Origin: Discostella pseudostelligera | Lineage: Eukaryota > Bacillariophyta > Thalassiosirophyceae > Thalassiosirales > Thalassiosiraceae | Direction of reading: 5' to 3' | DNA length: 47,886 bases | Assembly (NCBI GenBank): GCA_036940085.1 | Contig: JALLBK010000124.1 | Span: forward strand, 1-47,886 | In this document: piece after piece, positions 17,342-27,003 of the stretch | Layout: each line of letters starts with the position of its first letter | How positions within the stretch are numbered: the stretch's first letter is position 1 | Notes under the pieces: model-generated | Databases searched by the model: none | Told to the model about the DNA's origin: nothing | What the model saw: the letters and a program-made list of their open reading frames with translations, nothing else | Made by a program: the position numbers and the translations under genes

Positions 17342-19042
17342 TTAATCAAAGTCAAAGTCTTCAACATCCTTCATCTGCGCATTTGTTTCTGCAATCCCTT
17401 CCTCGTCCTCATCGTCTTCCTCGTCTTCCATTTCATCACCGGACGAATCATCGTCGTCTTCGTCGTCATCTTCTCCCTGCTCTGTGGTTAAGTAATCCAA
17501 AATCCTATCAGCACCCTCCTTCTTCCCATCGCAAGTAGTTGAATTCATCTGAACAAAGTCCATTTCATCAACATCATCCAGCTCCGCCATCAACTCCTTA
17601 TCGTGCGCTTCGAGTATTTTGGTAATGTCGAACTCCTCACTGAATTCACTTACAATCGTGGCACCACCAACGGCCTTCGATCCTGCACCATCAGTTGTTT
17701 CCATCATAACCGCCTTGTCATTCGGCGGCACGGAATAATACGGAATCTTGCCCTTATTCCAATCCTTAATCACCAAGCGTGCCGCCATAACCTTATCAGG
17801 AATACTTCCCTTCAATACCCGTCCCTTGGTCCGTGCCACCATAGCCAAAAATGTCATGACGCCCTCTGGTCCCGTTTGGAATGCAGGAACATTGTACGTC
17901 ATCATCAAACTCTCCATGGTACATCGTTGTAGTAATGCTTGCACTGCGGGGATGGGATCTTTGATGGAATCGGCATCAATGCCATTGCGTAGTATTGCAT
18001 CGGCACCCAATTTCGTATCGTCATCATCAAAGACAACTCCTGGAGAATCGATCAGGCGGATGTTTTTATCCAATACTACTTCTTGTATAGACGTAGTGAA
18101 GCCAGGTCGAGGACTTACACCCACAGCTCGAAACCGCTTGAGACTGTTGAGAATGGAAGATTTGCCAACGTTTGGATAACCAATGATTCCGACGGTGATG
18201 CACGTCTTGGACTTCTTCTCGCCATAGGCACGAGCGTAGTTTTTCAATAGCTGAAGCAGACCATCCACACCCACGGCCATGGAACTACTAAGGGCATTTT
18301 CACCCTTGGTCTGGCCAACACCACTTGATTTTCCCGATTCGTTGGAGCGAGATTGCGTCGTCCCCGCCTTGAGGGCGACGGTGGGATGACTCCGACGCAG
18401 GTATGTTAGCCATTCACTCACATTATTCTTCGGAATCAAATCGATTTTATTCAATACCAGCACCATGCGTTTGTCAAAATGAGACAAGATGCCAGATTCA
18501 ATGGCAGGATGGATGCGTGTGCCCATGGGATCGCGAGCGTCGAGAACTTGGAGGATGACATCCGATGATTCAATTACTTTTTTGAGAGATCGTAGATATG
18601 CCCGCCGAGATTGTTGGCCGTGAGATTCGGAAATTGTTCGTACTCCATCGACTGCATCATCACCGCCGCCTGCTGTTGTTGTTGCAACTCCGTGCTTGGC
18701 ATCGAATTCCGATCGCATTTGATTTGCCTGCGCCATCAATTCCGTCAAATTGCCAGCAGAGGCAGCACCTCCTCCACCTTGCTTCCTCCTTTCCTTTTCT
18801 TCCAACTTTCGATGTTCCATCCTCTCCTTCTCCTGTTTGATATTTTGCAGTAGTTCCTGCTTGAAGGGCCACGAGTTGGGAATTCCTGGATCCTTCCTCT
18901 TCTTGTCATGTTTGACGATGCCGGCCTTGGCATCGCGTTTGGCCTGTTTGCGATTCTTGCGGCCGGTTTCTACCACACGACGCTGAATTTTGTATTTGTC
19001 CTTGAGAGTCACTCGTTTGGACTTGCTCTTTTTCTTGACCAT
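17342..19042 (-). CDS. Nucleostemin-like GTPase (GNL3/GNL3L/NUG1 family)
   Basis: Nucleolar GTPase of the YlqF/YawG group acting in 60S ribosome subunit assembly. The basic N-terminus (MVKKKSKSKRVTLKDKYKIQRRV...) is the coiled-coil/NoLS region typical of GNL3. The G motifs are circularly permuted: DARDP, then G4 NKIDLIP (about residue 200), G1 GYPNVGKSS (about 287), G2 PGFT, G3 DSPG (about 332). The C-terminal tail is very acidic (DDDEDDDDSSGDEMEDEEDD). 566 residues, complete, no intron. Its start is 457 bp from the divergent SNU13; both are ribosome or snoRNP biogenesis genes. Confidence 0.92.
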   Translation of the reverse strand: MVKKKSKSKRVTLKDKYKIQRRVVETGRKNRKQAKRDAKAGIVKHDKKRKDPGIPNSWPFKQELLQNIKQEKERMEHRKLEEKERRKQGGGGAASAGNLTELMAQANQMRSEFDAKHGVATTTAGGGDDAVDGVRTISESHGQQSRRAYLRSLKKVIESSDVILQVLDARDPMGTRIHPAIESGILSHFDKRMVLVLNKIDLIPKNNVSEWLTYLRRSHPTVALKAGTTQSRSNESGKSSGVGQTKGENALSSSMAVGVDGLLQLLKNYARAYGEKKSKTCITVGIIGYPNVGKSSILNSLKRFRAVGVSPRPGFTTSIQEVVLDKNIRLIDSPGVVFDDDDTKLGADAILRNGIDADSIKDPIPAVQALLQRCTMESLMMTYNVPAFQTGPEGVMTFLAMVARTKGRVLKGSIPDKVMAARLVIKDWNKGKIPYYSVPPNDKAVMMETTDGAGSKAVGGATIVSEFSEEFDITKILEAHDKELMAELDDVDEMDFVQMNSTTCDGKKEGADRILDYLTTEQGEDDDEDDDDSSGDEMEDEEDDEDEEGIAETNAQMKDVEDFDFD

Positions 19043-19499
19043 TTGTGTGGACGCGGTGTTGATGATGACGAGGAGGAGGAGGAGGCTATTGCTATGGAGG
19101 CTGGTGGCGATGGAGTGATGGTGGAGGAATGTGAAGTATACCTCTTTTCATGTTCATGGTCTCTTTGCTTGGTGGCGGGTGGCGGCGGCGCGCGACGGAG
19201 CGGTACTAGAAAATAAAGGGAGCCCGCCAAAAATAATCGGTGGCTCGCATCACTACTACTTCATCTTCCAGCAAACAAATGAGTGGTTCTCAGCACATCA
19301 AAGATTTCCCGCCAACAGAGCCGAGCGACGACAGACGGACGACCTCATCCATCCATCGATCGAGCACGCAGCACGCAGCAGCTGCTGCAGCAACAACCTG
19401 CAACCTCGCTCCAGCCCCAACAATAACAGTCTAGAGGAGTATCAATGAATTGTTGATTGCTCCATCGATCGCCGCACCAACCAGCTACCATACCATATC
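19043..19499. promoter_or_regulatory. Divergent promoter GNL3-like / SNU13
   Basis: Contains AGCCCGCCAAAAA (about 19221) and TTTCCCGCCAAC (19305-19316), both E2F-like, plus a GTCTAGAGGAG element at about 19430 some 70 bp before the SNU13 start. A GAGGAGGAGGAGGAGG run lies near 19070. Confidence 0.5.
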
Positions 19500-20014
19500 A
19501 TGTCGGAAAAAGCATTTCCCCTCGCGGACGCCGATCTAACCATAGCATTGCTCGACCTAGTCCAGCAGGCGACGAATTACAAACAAACGAAGAAGGGCGC
19601 GAACGAGGCGACCAAGACGTTGAATCGAGGCATTTCCGAAATGATCATCATGTGCGCCGACGCCGAACCGATTGAGATTTTGTTGCATCTGCCATTGCTT
19701 TGCGAGGATAAGAATGTGCCGTATGTGTTCGTTCCTAGGTGAGAGTTTTCGATATAAAGACGATGATCGTGATGATAATTATTATTATGTACGGAACGAT
19801 ATGTCGACGATCACATCATTCTCACCATCATTCCAACGAATTCCCCACCACTCTCTCTCACTCTTTCTCTCACACATACAGCAAAATTGCTCTTGGACGT
19901 GCCTGCGGAGTCTCTCGTCCAGTCATCGCCTGCTCCATCACTACCAACGAGGCGTCGCAGTTGAAATCGTTGATTGATGGAATGAAAATTAAGATTGAGC
20001 AATTGTTGATATAA
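19500..20014 (+). CDS. SNU13: SNU13/NHP2L1 (15.5K) L7Ae-family RNA-binding protein
   Basis: Binds the k-turn of U4 snRNA and box C/D snoRNAs, in the tri-snRNP and in the snoRNP. Two exons: 19500-19738 and 19882-20014. The 143-bp intron (AG|GTGAGAG ... CATACAG|C) restores [28 protein letters not shown], matching the conserved core of human 15.5K. The product is about 123 residues, near the usual 128. The start region [36 protein letters not shown] is typical. The intron has a long pyrimidine tract (CTCTCTCACTCTTTCTCTC) before the acceptor. Confidence 0.96.
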
Positions 20015-20782
20015 TTAGGATGAGTACGTGATGCAGAGATGTGTTTGGCCTTTCGACAACAATATATTATGTAACATTCCGAGCTGACTACTGACTACCG
20101 ATGGGAGATTCTTTGTTCCATTGTGAGGGGGTGATAAACGATATACCTTGGATGTTCGGTATTGCGGGGATACCTAGGTGACTATGGAATTATGGTATGA
20201 GGAGGGGACGCATCCATGACGTTGATACTCGAGACACCGATTGCTTTTCTGTTTAGTAATTCGAGTTATGTATGCATTAAATGAAATTATTCTTCATTGA
20301 TTAGTATGCGTCGATCCATTACTATGTACCACAGTTGTTGGAGTGAGTTGCAGGTAAGTAGAAGCCATGAAAATACTGGGATTATTCGCAGCTGAGAAAG
20401 CCTGCCAGATATGTCGCCGCTTTCCATCTCTCCCTTGCTTTTGTGTCGATGAAATTATATTTTGCTAATTAGAGCGACGAGATGATAGTACGAGATGATC
20501 CGGAGCCGGTGAGAGATTGATAGGTGAAGATGGTAAGTAGCTGGTGGAGACCGAGTGAGGTTTGTTGTAGACTGCTGGTAATCCGCACAGACAGACGGCA
20601 GGCTTCTTTGACGGACAGACCGTTCAGCCATCACCATCTATCTCCTCTTCGACGCCGACGCCGACGAAGACAAAGATAGATACGATACCTGCCGATGTTC
20701 ACCATGGTTATGGACATCATCAGCATCTGATTCTGATCCAAGCAACACCAATAGCTCTCTAGAGAGATTTCATTTCACGACT
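20015..20782. other. Intergenic region upstream of the SAP-domain gene
   Basis: 768 bp without a convincing gene on either strand. A TCTCTAGAGA palindrome at about 20756-20765 lies less than 30 bp before the next start codon. A GACGCCGACGCCGACGAAG run is at about 20650. I found no tRNA or snRNA signature by eye. Confidence 0.4.
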
Positions 20783-22894
20783 ATGATCTCTCGAAAAGTC
20801 GATGCAGTTGGTTCCATTTTGTGTATTCTATCATCGGCCTCGCTGGCTGCATACTGTGGATGTCATGCGCTGCAAATCATTCCTCCAATAAGATGTTGCT
20901 CGGTGGCATTTCATCATACCCAGCATCGATTATCATCTTTAAGCGACAGCAGTAACAGTATCAGCAGTGAATTGCATGACGAGAGGCCGATGGATGATGA
21001 TGACGAAACACTGCTGAACTCTATTGACCCATCCACACTACAAAATCTCTGTGCACAATATTCTCTGTCCACCTCGGGCACTAAGCAAGAGATGCTCAAT
21101 CGGTTACGTGAATTTGCCAATCAGCAAGCAGAAATGGATGCACAACGACGACGGGGACGGACTCAACGAGTAGAGGCCAATCTAGAGGGGAAAGCCCGTC
21201 ATACAGTCTTAGATGCACAGGGAGAAGAAATGTTGGTACAGGAATTAGAAGGCTACGATGAAATGCAGGGTTACTTCTATTACGCATCAGCAGAGACAGA
21301 GAAGGAAAAGGTTCGTAAGGAGGAAGAGAGGCGGGAGAAAAAGCTGGCTGCGATGAGGAAATCGCAATCACACATCACTGCTCCTAATCTTCCTGATACC
21401 ATCCAGCCAAATGAAAAAGGAGAACGAGTTGTCACCGTATATTCCACAACGGATAGAAATGATCTAACTGGGATGACGTCTCAATCTCCCATGGCGGACA
21501 ATATGTCAATGGATAGTGCAAGATTTCAACAAAAATCCTTGAGAGATGATCAGCCGGAGGAATCTCTCATTGGTGGACCATTCGGTGATACTAGCGGTTC
21601 CAAACGAAAGAAGGCCGATGCAAGCCAAATCGAAAATGCCAAGGAATATATACGTGAATTGGTCCGGAACTTACTCGCTACTACAGGTGCTCCTGCATTC
21701 CAGGACGATTATGATGAGGAAGTTGAGAGCAGTACTAGTAGAAGCACCAACTCCTTTTCATCACCCTACGGGTTTACAGGATTTCAACCAGAACGTATTC
21801 CGCCGGATGTCCTAAGCAAGTCATCGGCCGCCCTACGCGTAAATAATGGAAAGGCATTGAAGGATGTTTTATCGGAATATGAACTTCAGGCAATTGGTCA
21901 TGATGGTATGGCTGCTGATGACAAATCAAAAGGTGGCGGGCATTATCGTGAGGTGGAAAATGTGGGCGCCTTCTTGGAGGGTTATCGCAAGGCCGAGGTG
22001 AGGAGGATCGCCAGAGAAACATCGACCATGTTGTTGGATCGTCTGGTGAAAGAGGGTGTGAAAGGATTGGATCAATTGCTTGCGGGTATGGTGCGAGAAG
22101 GAGATGATTTGGGTGATTTTAAGTCGACATCCGAGGGTGGTGAATTGAATGGAGCGTTAGTGAGATACTTGGAAGACGCCATTCGAGTGCAAGAACAACG
22201 TGTGAAGAAGACTCCGAGCGTCAGTGATAGTAGTGGTAACCGTCGAGGAACACCTGATGAGAGTGACGAGACTGAGTTGATGTGGAATGTTACCAGGGGA
22301 GAGGATGGTACAATTATAGAGACATTCGATCCCAATACGCCCATGGTAAAGAAGCTGCTGCGAGAGGAATTAGAGAAAACGAAGGATAGTGCAGGAGTGA
22401 TGGCTGATCGACTGCTAACGATGACTGTACAAGAAAAGATGCTTCTGCTGCTCAAGCTGTTGAGAGATCGAGTGAAAGTTGAAGCGGTCATTGGCAACGA
22501 TGCACATGCAAGGAATTTGAGAGTCCTGGCGTATTGTTTGAAAGCTGCGAACGACGAAGAGAGACAGCAATTGATAATGGAGGAGCTTGGAAACTCCTTA
22601 GATGTAAGTGGTTTTCGTCGTCTGCAATCTCTCAATCTTTCGATGCATTGTCTTCTGATGTGGACTCATGGATCGAATGTCACACAATTACAGTCACTTG
22701 ATGTATTCTCTGAGCTCGTTACGGCCTCGATTGATTATGCCGACGCTCAGACAAATGATTATTTCATGCCAGGTGATTCTCAACGATCTTCCATTTCGCC
22801 TGTTCTCGATGTTGCAAAACTACAAAAGATTAAATCAATCGTTGAGAGAATAAAGATGAGACAATCATGGCAAGCATCAGGTTTGTCTCAGTAA
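20783..22894 (+). CDS. SAP-domain protein of unknown function, signal-bearing
   Basis: The N-terminus is a likely signal sequence (VGSILCILSSASLAAYCGCHA). A SAP-like helix-turn-helix follows at about residues 78-112 (DPSTLQNLCAQYSLSTSGTKQEMLNRLREFA), a motif that usually binds DNA or RNA. A charged helical segment (EKEKVRKEEERREKKLAAMRK), a low-complexity linker and a C-terminal helical region (KKLLREELEKTKDSAG ... LLLKLLRDRVKVEAVIGNDAHARNLRVLAYCL) complete it. I do not recognise the latter as a named domain. The leader suggests an organelle, perhaps plastid, but the cleavage-site Phe is not clear. A probable in-frame 90-bp intron at 22604-22693 would shorten the 703-residue reading by 30. 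Confidence 0.7.
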   Translation: MISRKVDAVGSILCILSSASLAAYCGCHALQIIPPIRCCSVAFHHTQHRLSSLSDSSNSISSELHDERPMDDDDETLLNSIDPSTLQNLCAQYSLSTSGTKQEMLNRLREFANQQAEMDAQRRRGRTQRVEANLEGKARHTVLDAQGEEMLVQELEGYDEMQGYFYYASAETEKEKVRKEEERREKKLAAMRKSQSHITAPNLPDTIQPNEKGERVVTVYSTTDRNDLTGMTSQSPMADNMSMDSARFQQKSLRDDQPEESLIGGPFGDTSGSKRKKADASQIENAKEYIRELVRNLLATTGAPAFQDDYDEEVESSTSRSTNSFSSPYGFTGFQPERIPPDVLSKSSAALRVNNGKALKDVLSEYELQAIGHDGMAADDKSKGGGHYREVENVGAFLEGYRKAEVRRIARETSTMLLDRLVKEGVKGLDQLLAGMVREGDDLGDFKSTSEGGELNGALVRYLEDAIRVQEQRVKKTPSVSDSSGNRRGTPDESDETELMWNVTRGEDGTIIETFDPNTPMVKKLLREELEKTKDSAGVMADRLLTMTVQEKMLLLLKLLRDRVKVEAVIGNDAHARNLRVLAYCLKAANDEERQQLIMEELGNSLDVSGFRRLQSLNLSMHCLLMWTHGSNVTQLQSLDVFSELVTASIDYADAQTNDYFMPGDSQRSSISPVLDVAKLQKIKSIVERIKMRQSWQASGLSQ
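22604..22693 (+). other. Putative stop-free 90-bp intron
   Basis: GAT|GTAAGTGG ... AATTACAG|TCACTTG. A consensus donor, a CAG acceptor, length typical of the window, phase 0, divisible by three and without an in-frame stop, so it is invisible to ORF calling. The 30 residues it would encode (VSGFRRLQSLNL...) interrupt an acidic helical context (EELGNSLD / SLDVFSELV). Confidence 0.6.
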
Positions 22895-23048
22895 GATTGC
22901 ATGCAGTTGCTCATAACAGATAATAAGAACCACCATTGTAGCGAGGTAGAATATAGAATTATGATTACTGATACAACGCCATCCACTCTAGACGCAATGC
23001 AATCGACGCAGCACCCTCACGTAAAAGATGGACATCACGGTGACGAGC

Positions 23049-25260
23049 TCACAAAGGTACAATTAAACTTTGGAAATCACCCGCAAAGTCGTTCTCGTGC
23101 ACTCGTCCGCCAAATGCGAGTACTTGAACGCCATGCTCTCCTCCTGGAGCCAACACAGCCGAGTGGCCCACCCGATTGGCACCACCATTGGATGCATTCT
23201 TGGACTTCTCGTAACGAGGCTTAGGCCCACTCCTCCATGTCCATGTCTTCGTATCCAGCAAGTAACTGTCTCCGAATATTAAATCATTGCCATTCCCATC
23301 TTCTGTATTTGGATCCCACCCACCATAGACCATGATTGTCATGCCATCATTCAAAAGTGTGGCGGTATGTCCAGTTCGAGGTGAAGGCGAATCTCCCTTG
23401 CATTTTGGGTTGCTCCAGATCCATTTTTTGCTCTCTCCCGATACCTCTAACACATGGACGCCATTAAAGCATTCAGATCCATCGTTCCCACCGAAGATGA
23501 CAACCCGGTTCCCAATGTCAGACGATGATTCATCACTGCCGATCACTGTTGCACTGTAAACGGGAAATTAATTAATCAACAGTTTGGACGTTGTCGATGG
23601 CTGAGTAATCATTGTTCCGGATAATACAGACATACCTGTGGTACGAACGAGGTCGCGGAGCATTGCCGACGACTTTCACCGTACTCCATCTCCAACGATT
23701 AGTATCAAGTATTGCAACTGAGTTGAGCCATTTGCCGTTCTTCACTCCTCCAAAGACAACAAGTTCGTTTGTTTTAGGTAAGACACAACTCGAATGACCA
23801 CTTCGTCCACTTGGAATCTGACCTGACACTGAATGTAATTGAGTGAGCATTTGCATAAACACCGGTACAAAATACTGTCGTTGATGATCATATGCGATCT
23901 GCCTCACTTACCAACGGGTGGATACCATAGCATAACTGTTAAGGAGAAAGAAGAAGACGATAATGAAAATAAGCTGACAATCACTGCATTGAACATAATC
24001 AAGCAGCAGTGATTAAAATACTTACTATCGGTGTCGAGGACCATGACCTGATCCGTTGTCATTAGTTTCCCTGTCGTTTCATCGAGGACTTCCCCACCAA
24101 AGCATAAAAGAAGTTGCCTCTCAGGGAGAAAGTTGGCAGTGTGCCATGTACGAGCAACCCCGTCACAGTGGATGGGTTGAGTCCACGTTCCATCCATCAT
24201 GTCATAGACGAAGAGGTCGGCAAGTGGCTTCGCGGTATTTTTCTCGATAGTTTGACCACCGTACACTATCAATCGTCTGTGATCAATCATTGTCATTGTC
24301 TGACCCCATCGACGGCATGGAGCAACCGTTCCTTGTACCGATTTGTTGTTGACGTTCGTAATCATTCGATCATTATCAAAACACTCGGGACCAGTGTCAA
24401 AATTGTTGCATGGACCGTCACAATCCATTGAAGACTCATCATCCTGGCTGGGAATTGTCTGGCCCAAGGTAGGAAGGAAAGAAGATTCCTTTTGTACTGG
24501 TTCATCATCACGCTCTTCAATAAAATCATTAAAGTCTCTAATATCTTGTGCTGCTTTCTCCGCTGTATTGTTCCCTGTGCGAGACTTCTTTGTGCTGCAG
24601 GCTCGTAGATCGTCTTCTGCGAAGCAACGTTTCGAGGCTGTGATTGTTTTGTTCATCTAAGATGAATATTCAGCAAAGTAGGAAGGTTTTCAGTGGTAAT
24701 GGTTAGCCATGGTTGTTTGGATGTGAGAGCAAACTATTAACAAACGTGTGAGTATCTGGTGCAACGCGTACCTCATTCTTTTGCCCTCCCTGTGTACCGC
24801 GTTTATCAAAGAAATTGAGCCTCTGCTGACCCTTTCGCTGCTGCTTCGATGACTCAGCCGCATTGGTCTCTGAAGACGCACGTGGAGACGGCGTATCTTC
24901 GACAGGATTGGGTGCGTCGGCGTCATCGGCTTCGGCTGGCAATGGCACATCGATGCGTGAGTTATCATCTTCATTGCCGTCGTTTCTCACTTGGTATTCA
25001 GATACATTTGGTATGTCGTTGCTCGATACCACGCCAGCATTGTGGTTCTTGATACGAAGCGTCCCAGTGAAGTTCTGCAGGTTGATCAGCACTTCGCCAT
25101 TGCAAATTTTGGACACCGACAACATTTCATCATCATTGGCATTGGCGGTGGAGTTGGCAGCGACGTCGGCATCGTCGACGGTCCTCTGGCTTGGCGCTAA
25201 GGAAAATTCAACCCCTCCAAACGAGAGGGTGAATAGAGTTTCATCTGTATGAGGCAGCAT
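23049..25260 (-). CDS. Kelch-repeat beta-propeller protein, five exons with a 24-nt microexon
   Basis: Exons (minus strand): 25260-24772, 24656-24026, 23935-23912 (24 nt), 23828-23636 and 23553-23049; introns of 115, 90, 83 and 82 bp. The joined length of 1842 nt encodes about 613 residues in one frame. Residues 1-163 hold an unrecognised N-terminal region with hydrophobic and acidic parts. Residues ~164-235 are basic then acidic linker (KRCFAEDDLRACSTKKSRTG could be a nuclear signal). Kelch blades follow: WGQTMTMIDHRRLIVYGGQ, RTWHTANFLPERQLLLCFGGE, GRSGHSSCVLPKTNELVVFGGV, PRSYHSATVIG...VVIFGGNDG, PRTGHTATLLNDGMTIMVYGGW and RVGHSAVLAPGG...VLAFGGR, giving six. The microexon supplies IMLWYPPV, the strand between blades two and three. 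Partner unknown; a scaffold or recognition role is inferred from the fold. Confidence 0.85.
23912..23935 (-). other. 24-nt microexon of the kelch gene
   Basis: Bounded by CTTAACAG| and |GTAAGTGA on the minus strand. With the flanking phases (A|TT ... GTT G|TG) it encodes I-MLWYPPV-V, completing VLDTD-IMLWYPPV-VSGQIPSGR, exactly the spacing expected between kelch blades. Confidence 0.8.
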
Positions 25261-25700
25261 TGGCTTTGGCTTTGGAGACGGATGTGGAAGTAGGAAGGTG
25301 GATCGGGTGTAATAATAATAATATTATGTCATGGTCATGATGTGGTCATGTTCATGATGTTGTTGTTGTGAAAGGTGCCTCACTGTTCACTGTTCACTGC
25401 AGCAAAAAAATGGCGCGCGGCCACGTCACAGCGACGCGCCAAAAATATTGTTGGGGGAGCCGTTCACAGATTGGATTTGGCGGGAGACAACCATTACCAT
25501 ACCACTACACTCCACTAGATACCAGCACTGACTCTGGTCCGTGGACATGGGAAGTCGATCATATTTCTTTGGTGATGGCACACCCAATGGTGGTGTCTGT
25601 GCGCAGCAAGAGATATCAAAACTCTAAAGCATTGGCAGGATCCATCTGGTAATCCCATGCCCAAGACATTCATTTCATGTACCAATGAGGATGATCATCA
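25261..25700. promoter_or_regulatory. Kelch gene upstream region with E2F-like sites
   Basis: Holds GGCGCGCGGCCACGTCAC (about 25411), GACGCGCCAAAAAT (about 25432-25446; the reverse strand reads TTTTGGCGCG) and TTTGGCGGGAGA (25476-25487). ATGGTCATGATGTGGTCATG-type repeats lie near 25330. Confidence 0.45.
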
Positions 25701-25938
25701 GGTAGGATGGATGCCAAAGAAATTGCACTGTATTGCTCTGAAGCGGATGACTTTAAGGTGGATGACGGTGAAGAAGTAATGAAGGATCAAGGTGTTGCCT
25801 TGCCATACTACACCAAGGGATGGGTGCGGCCATGAATCCAGAAGATTTGGATGCAATGGATGACAGTTGGTGCCATTCACTAAGAGTACACTGGATAAAC
25901 TTGTTGGGCATTCAACACAAAGAGGAGAGTTCTTATCT

Positions 25939-25993
<55 letters not shown>

Positions 25994-26160
25994 GACTACT
26001 TCTTCAACTGCTTTGTCAATGCTCAGCGCGCATGTAGAGTGGAAGGACCAATGGATCAAGTGAAGAAGACTTTTTCTTGCCTACACCTATACCTGTCGTG
26101 GCAAAGAATATCCCACAAGCTTAGCAGCTCAAGCACCAACAATTGGCAAATAATATGAGA
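25540..26160 (+). pseudogene. Possible decayed coding sequence around a CTA microsatellite
   Basis: Short, shifting plus-strand frames read like protein but none is long. Examples are DPSGNPMPKTFISCTNEDDH (about 25650-25700) and, in another frame, DAKEIALYCSEADDFKVDDG (about 25710-25780). They suggest an old gene broken by frameshifts. I recognise no family, and the call rests on impression of composition only. Confidence 0.25.
25939..25993. repeat. (CTA)n microsatellite, about 18 units
   Basis: Uninterrupted ACT/CTA triplets. The Tyr-run open frame across it is a by-product of the repeat. Confidence 0.95.
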
Positions 26161-27003
26161 GGAGCGAGGAATCAAGTGATATGCTGTGTAGGTTGAACAT
26201 TTGAGCATGAAGTTGGTGTCGTCTGTTTTGTATGAATGCAGACCAGAGATGATTGTTATGAGTGCATTGTCATGAAGATTAATTCTTCAGGTTGGGGATT
26301 CACTTATGGAACTACAATTGTAGAAATCCAAAACTATGAATCTTATTCTGTTTTAGTGATGTTTCCATTTTTTGTCGATATTGATAGTAGATGGTCACTG
26401 GGCTTGTTGGTGCAACCCTGACGTACAGGGTTCCACTCGTACCAAAGTGAATAGGAGTGTTGGTGTTGATGGTGTTGGAGCATCATTCTCTCAATTCTCT
26501 CGGGTCGAAACTGCCACGTGTAGGTTCTTGTGATTGCTGCAGTAGAATGGCGGGAAGTGAAAGATATCACGGGAATGAACCAAGCAAGCTGTCTTTCCTG
26601 CAAAAGAAAAACAAAGATTTGGCGGGAAGGTGTTTCCACCCCTAAGACATGAAAGTTGAGAAAAATTCGAATTAGCGGTGATAATAACAGTGATGTTGTA
26701 CAAAAACTCGCAAAATAAGCCCAATTTTAGTGTCTTGAACCAGCTGTGTGTGCGAGCACCACCACCGCCAACTGACCGCAACCAATCTTCACCCTTCACC
26801 AATGACCATGACCATGACCATGACAATGACAATGAGATCCGTTATCCACTCTCCCCACTTCTTGTCTCTATGGTGCTGGAGGCTTTTTGCTTAATCTTAT
26901 TGATTGACTTATCATTGAGAGGTCTTCCACTTCTTCCCAATCACCCTTCCATTATTTTTCTGCTGAGTTGACATTTCCTGTAGCTGTAGACAACTTCAAC
27001 ATC
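26161..27003. other. Region upstream of LRR copy 1
   Basis: No convincing gene. It contains ATGGCGGGAAGT (about 26547) and TTTGGCGGGAAGG (26618-26630), both E2F-like, CTGCCACGTG at about 26511, and an ATGACC/ATGACA tandem at about 26803-26836. Confidence 0.4.

Noticed and set aside
22072..22635. Minus-strand open frame of 187 codons
   Set aside because: Shadow of the SAP-domain gene. Ser-rich, no motif.
24772..24850. PIP-box-like QQRLNFFDKR in the kelch protein
   Set aside because: The spacing between the Leu and the Phe pair is one residue short of the canonical QxxLxxFF, so PCNA binding is not claimed.
25820..26158. Open frame with a long Tyr run
   Set aside because: Created by the CTA microsatellite. 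No conserved residues outside the repeat.
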